Of a DNA stretch of 64,000 bases, positions 62,469-64,000 are shown piece by piece. This stretch comes from Couchioplanes azureus (GTDB lineage Bacteria; Actinomycetota; Actinomycetes; Mycobacteriales; Micromonosporaceae): the NCBI RefSeq assembly GCF_014648355.1, contig NZ_BMQY01000002.1, positions 766,389 through 830,388 of the forward strand. Reading direction: 5' to 3'. Each line of letters starts with the position of its first letter. Position 1 is the first letter of the stretch. A model generated the notes under the pieces. It had not been told where the DNA came from, made no database searches, and worked only from the letters and a program-made list of their open reading frames with translations. Made by a program: the position numbers and the translations under genes.

Positions 62469-63275
62469 TCAGGCGCTCTGCGCGGCGATCTCGCGGGCCC
62501 GGTCCCGAGCCGCCTCCAGGGCGGCCAGCAGGGCGGCCCGGACCCCGTGGTTCTCCAGCTCGCGGATGGCCGAGATGGTGGTGCCCGCCGGGGACGTCAC
62601 CGCCTCGCGCAGCTTGACCGGGTGCTCGCCCGAGTCGCGCAGCATCACCGCCGAGCCGATCGCGGTCTGCACGATCAGGTCGTGGGCGACCTGCCGCGGC
62701 AGCCCGAGCAGGATGCCGGCGTCGACCATCGCCTCCACCAGCAGGTAGAAGTACGCCGGGCCGGAGCCCGAGAGGGCGGTGACCGCGTCCTGCTGCGACT
62801 CCGGCACCCGGATGGTCGCGCCGAGCGGCTTGAACATCTTCTCGGCGACCGCCAGGTGGTCACCGGTGGCGTGCGGGCCGGCCGAGATCGCCGTCATCGC
62901 CTCGTCGACCAGGGCCGGGGTGTTGGTCATGACCCGGACCACCGGGGTGCCCTCGGGCAGCCGGGCGGCGAAGAAGCTGGTCGGCAGGCCGGCGCAGAGC
63001 GAGACGACGAGCTTGCCGGCCGGGATCGCCGGGCCGATGTCGGCGAGCAGGGCGCCCGCGTCCTGCGGCTTGACCGCGATCGCCAGCACGTCCGCCTGGG
63101 CCACCGCGTCCGCGTTGCCGACCGCCCTGATGCCGTAGCGCTCGTGCAGCTCCTCGCCGCGGGCGGGGCGGCGGGTGGTGACGAGCAACTTGTCCGCCGG
63201 CCAGCCGGCGCGGAGCAGGCCGGACAGCACCAGCTCACCGATCTTGCCGGCGCCGAGCACCGCGACGACGGTCAT
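62469..63275 (-). CDS. proC: Pyrroline-5-carboxylate reductase
   Basis: 268 residues. The Rossmann motif VAVLGAGKIGELVLSGLL is at the N terminus, AIAVKPQDAGALLADIG follows, and the proline-forming signature ALSGSGPAYFYLLVEAMVDAG lies near residues 165-185. It reduces pyrroline-5-carboxylate to proline with NAD(P)H. Convergent with DUF429 (3-nt gap). Confidence 0.95.
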   Translation of the reverse strand: MTVVAVLGAGKIGELVLSGLLRAGWPADKLLVTTRRPARGEELHERYGIRAVGNADAVAQADVLAIAVKPQDAGALLADIGPAIPAGKLVVSLCAGLPTSFFAARLPEGTPVVRVMTNTPALVDEAMTAISAGPHATGDHLAVAEKMFKPLGATIRVPESQQDAVTALSGSGPAYFYLLVEAMVDAGILLGLPRQVAHDLIVQTAIGSAVMLRDSGEHPVKLREAVTSPAGTTISAIRELENHGVRAALLAALEAARDRAREIAAQSA

Positions 63276-63297
63276 ACGTCCTCCGTGGAAAGCCGGA

Positions 63298-63322
63298 GGG
63301 GCGGGCGTCGTCCGCCCGCCCC
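63298..63322 (-). terminator. Terminator of pfkA
   Basis: GGGGCGGGCG and CGCCCGCCCC form a perfect 10-bp stem around a 5-nt loop, 15 nt after the pfkA stop codon. Confidence 0.75.
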
Positions 63323-63336
63323 TTGGTGGATCGGAC

Positions 63337-64000
63337 TCAGCTGCCGAAGAAGACCTCGGCCTCGTCGTACCGCGAGATCGGCACGGTCTTGAGCTCGCCG
63401 GTGCCCTCGGCGAGCGGCACCCGGACGATGTCGGTGCCGCGCAGCGCCATCATCTTGCCGAAGTCGCCCTCGTGCACGGCGTCGATGGCCTGCAGGCCGA
63501 AGCGGGTCGCGAGGACCCGGTCGAACGCCGTCGGCGTGCCGCCGCGCTGGATGTGACCGAGGACGACCGTGCGGGCCTCCTTGCCGGTCTTCTCCTCCAG
63601 CTGCTCGGCGAGCCACTGGCCGATGCCGCCGAGGCGGACGTGACCGAACGAGTCCAGCTCCTGGTTGTGCAGGACCATCTGGCCCTCGAGCGGCTGGGCG
63701 CCCTCGGCGACCACCACGATGGGGGCGTACTCGACCTGGAAGCGCTTGGTCACGTAGGTGGCGACCTGGTCCACATCGAAGTGACGCTCGGGCAGCAGGA
63801 TGACGTTGGCGCCGCCGGCGAGGCCGGCGTGCAGCGCGATCCAGCCGGCGTGCCGGCCCATGACCTCGACGACGAGGGTGCGGTGGTGCGACTCGGCCGT
63901 GGTGTGCAGCCGGTCGATGGCCTCCATCGCGATGTTGACCGCGGTGTCGAAGCCGAACGTGTAGTCGGTCGCGTTCAGGTCGTTGTCGATGGTCTTCGGC
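63337..64000 (-). CDS. pfkA: 6-phosphofructokinase, C-terminal part (start outside window)
   Basis: The frame is open to the window edge. PKTIDNDL (catalytic Asp loop), GFDTA, VVEVMGRHAGWIALHAGLAG and VLGHIQRGGTPTAFDR are visible, the signature set of actinobacterial phosphofructokinases. It phosphorylates fructose-6-phosphate in glycolysis. About 220 C-terminal residues are present; whether the donor is ATP or PPi depends on N-terminal residues that are missing here. Confidence 0.95.
   Translation of the reverse strand, partial: PKTIDNDLNATDYTFGFDTAVNIAMEAIDRLHTTAESHHRTLVVEVMGRHAGWIALHAGLAGGANVILLPERHFDVDQVATYVTKRFQVEYAPIVVVAEGAQPLEGQMVLHNQELDSFGHVRLGGIGQWLAEQLEEKTGKEARTVVLGHIQRGGTPTAFDRVLATRFGLQAIDAVHEGDFGKMMALRGTDIVRVPLAEGTGELKTVPISRYDEAEVFFGS

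Overview
The window is about 72% G+C and densely coded, with many GTG starts, 4-nt stop/start overlaps and hairpin terminators between convergent genes. It looks like the chromosome of a high-GC actinobacterium. Several features point to Micromonosporaceae (Actinoplanes, Micromonospora or Salinispora relatives): a scattered glycosyl-carotenoid pathway, an imuA-imuB-dnaE2 mutasome, a MurT/GatD pair, and a metF-idsA-Rv2175c-pknL-aroG block also known from mycobacteria. The family placement is inference.

Layout. 1-2021: end of murT, then gatD and a TVP38-type membrane protein. 2085-5048: leuS behind a leader peptide with three Leu codons and an intrinsic terminator. 5300-10113: moxR, DUF58 and a transglutaminase-like protein. 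10300-14586: a DUF3040 protein, dinB, a phosphodiesterase/phosphatase, a methyltransferase, a 24-bp minisatellite and a secreted subtilisin inhibitor. 14675-22700: the SOS mutasome (dnaE2, imuB, imuA and an upstream HEPN-type gene) behind two LexA boxes, with many expanded repeats. 23155-29552: an SDR, a degenerate inositol-phosphatase-fold protein and a five-gene carotenoid operon. 29528-36719: a CGNR zinc-finger protein opposite an alpha/beta hydrolase, a frameshifted NTF2-like gene, LysR, sdhCAB and a small kinase.

37363-39476 is an accessory island: a minus-strand array of 15 well-formed tRNA genes, two weaker ones and two relics. It includes two Leu-anticodon tRNAs with short variable arms, and it is interrupted by the 3' half of an HNH endonuclease gene whose intact homologue lies at 48377-48820. 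40212-49034 holds mostly accessory genes: a secreted protein, a DGPF protein with its ECF sigma factor, YunG, an MFS transporter, a helix-turn-helix regulator bracketed by GTCAA-N7-TTGAC palindromes, an SDR, a large unrecognised protein and HNH. 49035-59571 is the conserved metF-idsA-(crtYd-crtYc)-Rv2175c-pknL-nfo-ltaA-aroG block. 59647-64000: a secreted chitinase, glutathione peroxidase, a DUF429 protein, proC and the start-truncated pfkA.

How the genes work together. idsA (prenyl diphosphate), crtYc/crtYd (cyclisation) and the 24852-29552 operon (desaturation, hydration, glycosylation) fit one carotenoid pathway split over two loci. LexA would control translesion synthesis from the HEPN-imuA-imuB-dnaE2 transcript. 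MurT/GatD and the PASTA kinase act on cell-wall growth. The tRNA array, the LeuS attenuator and the HNH duplication are the most unusual elements.
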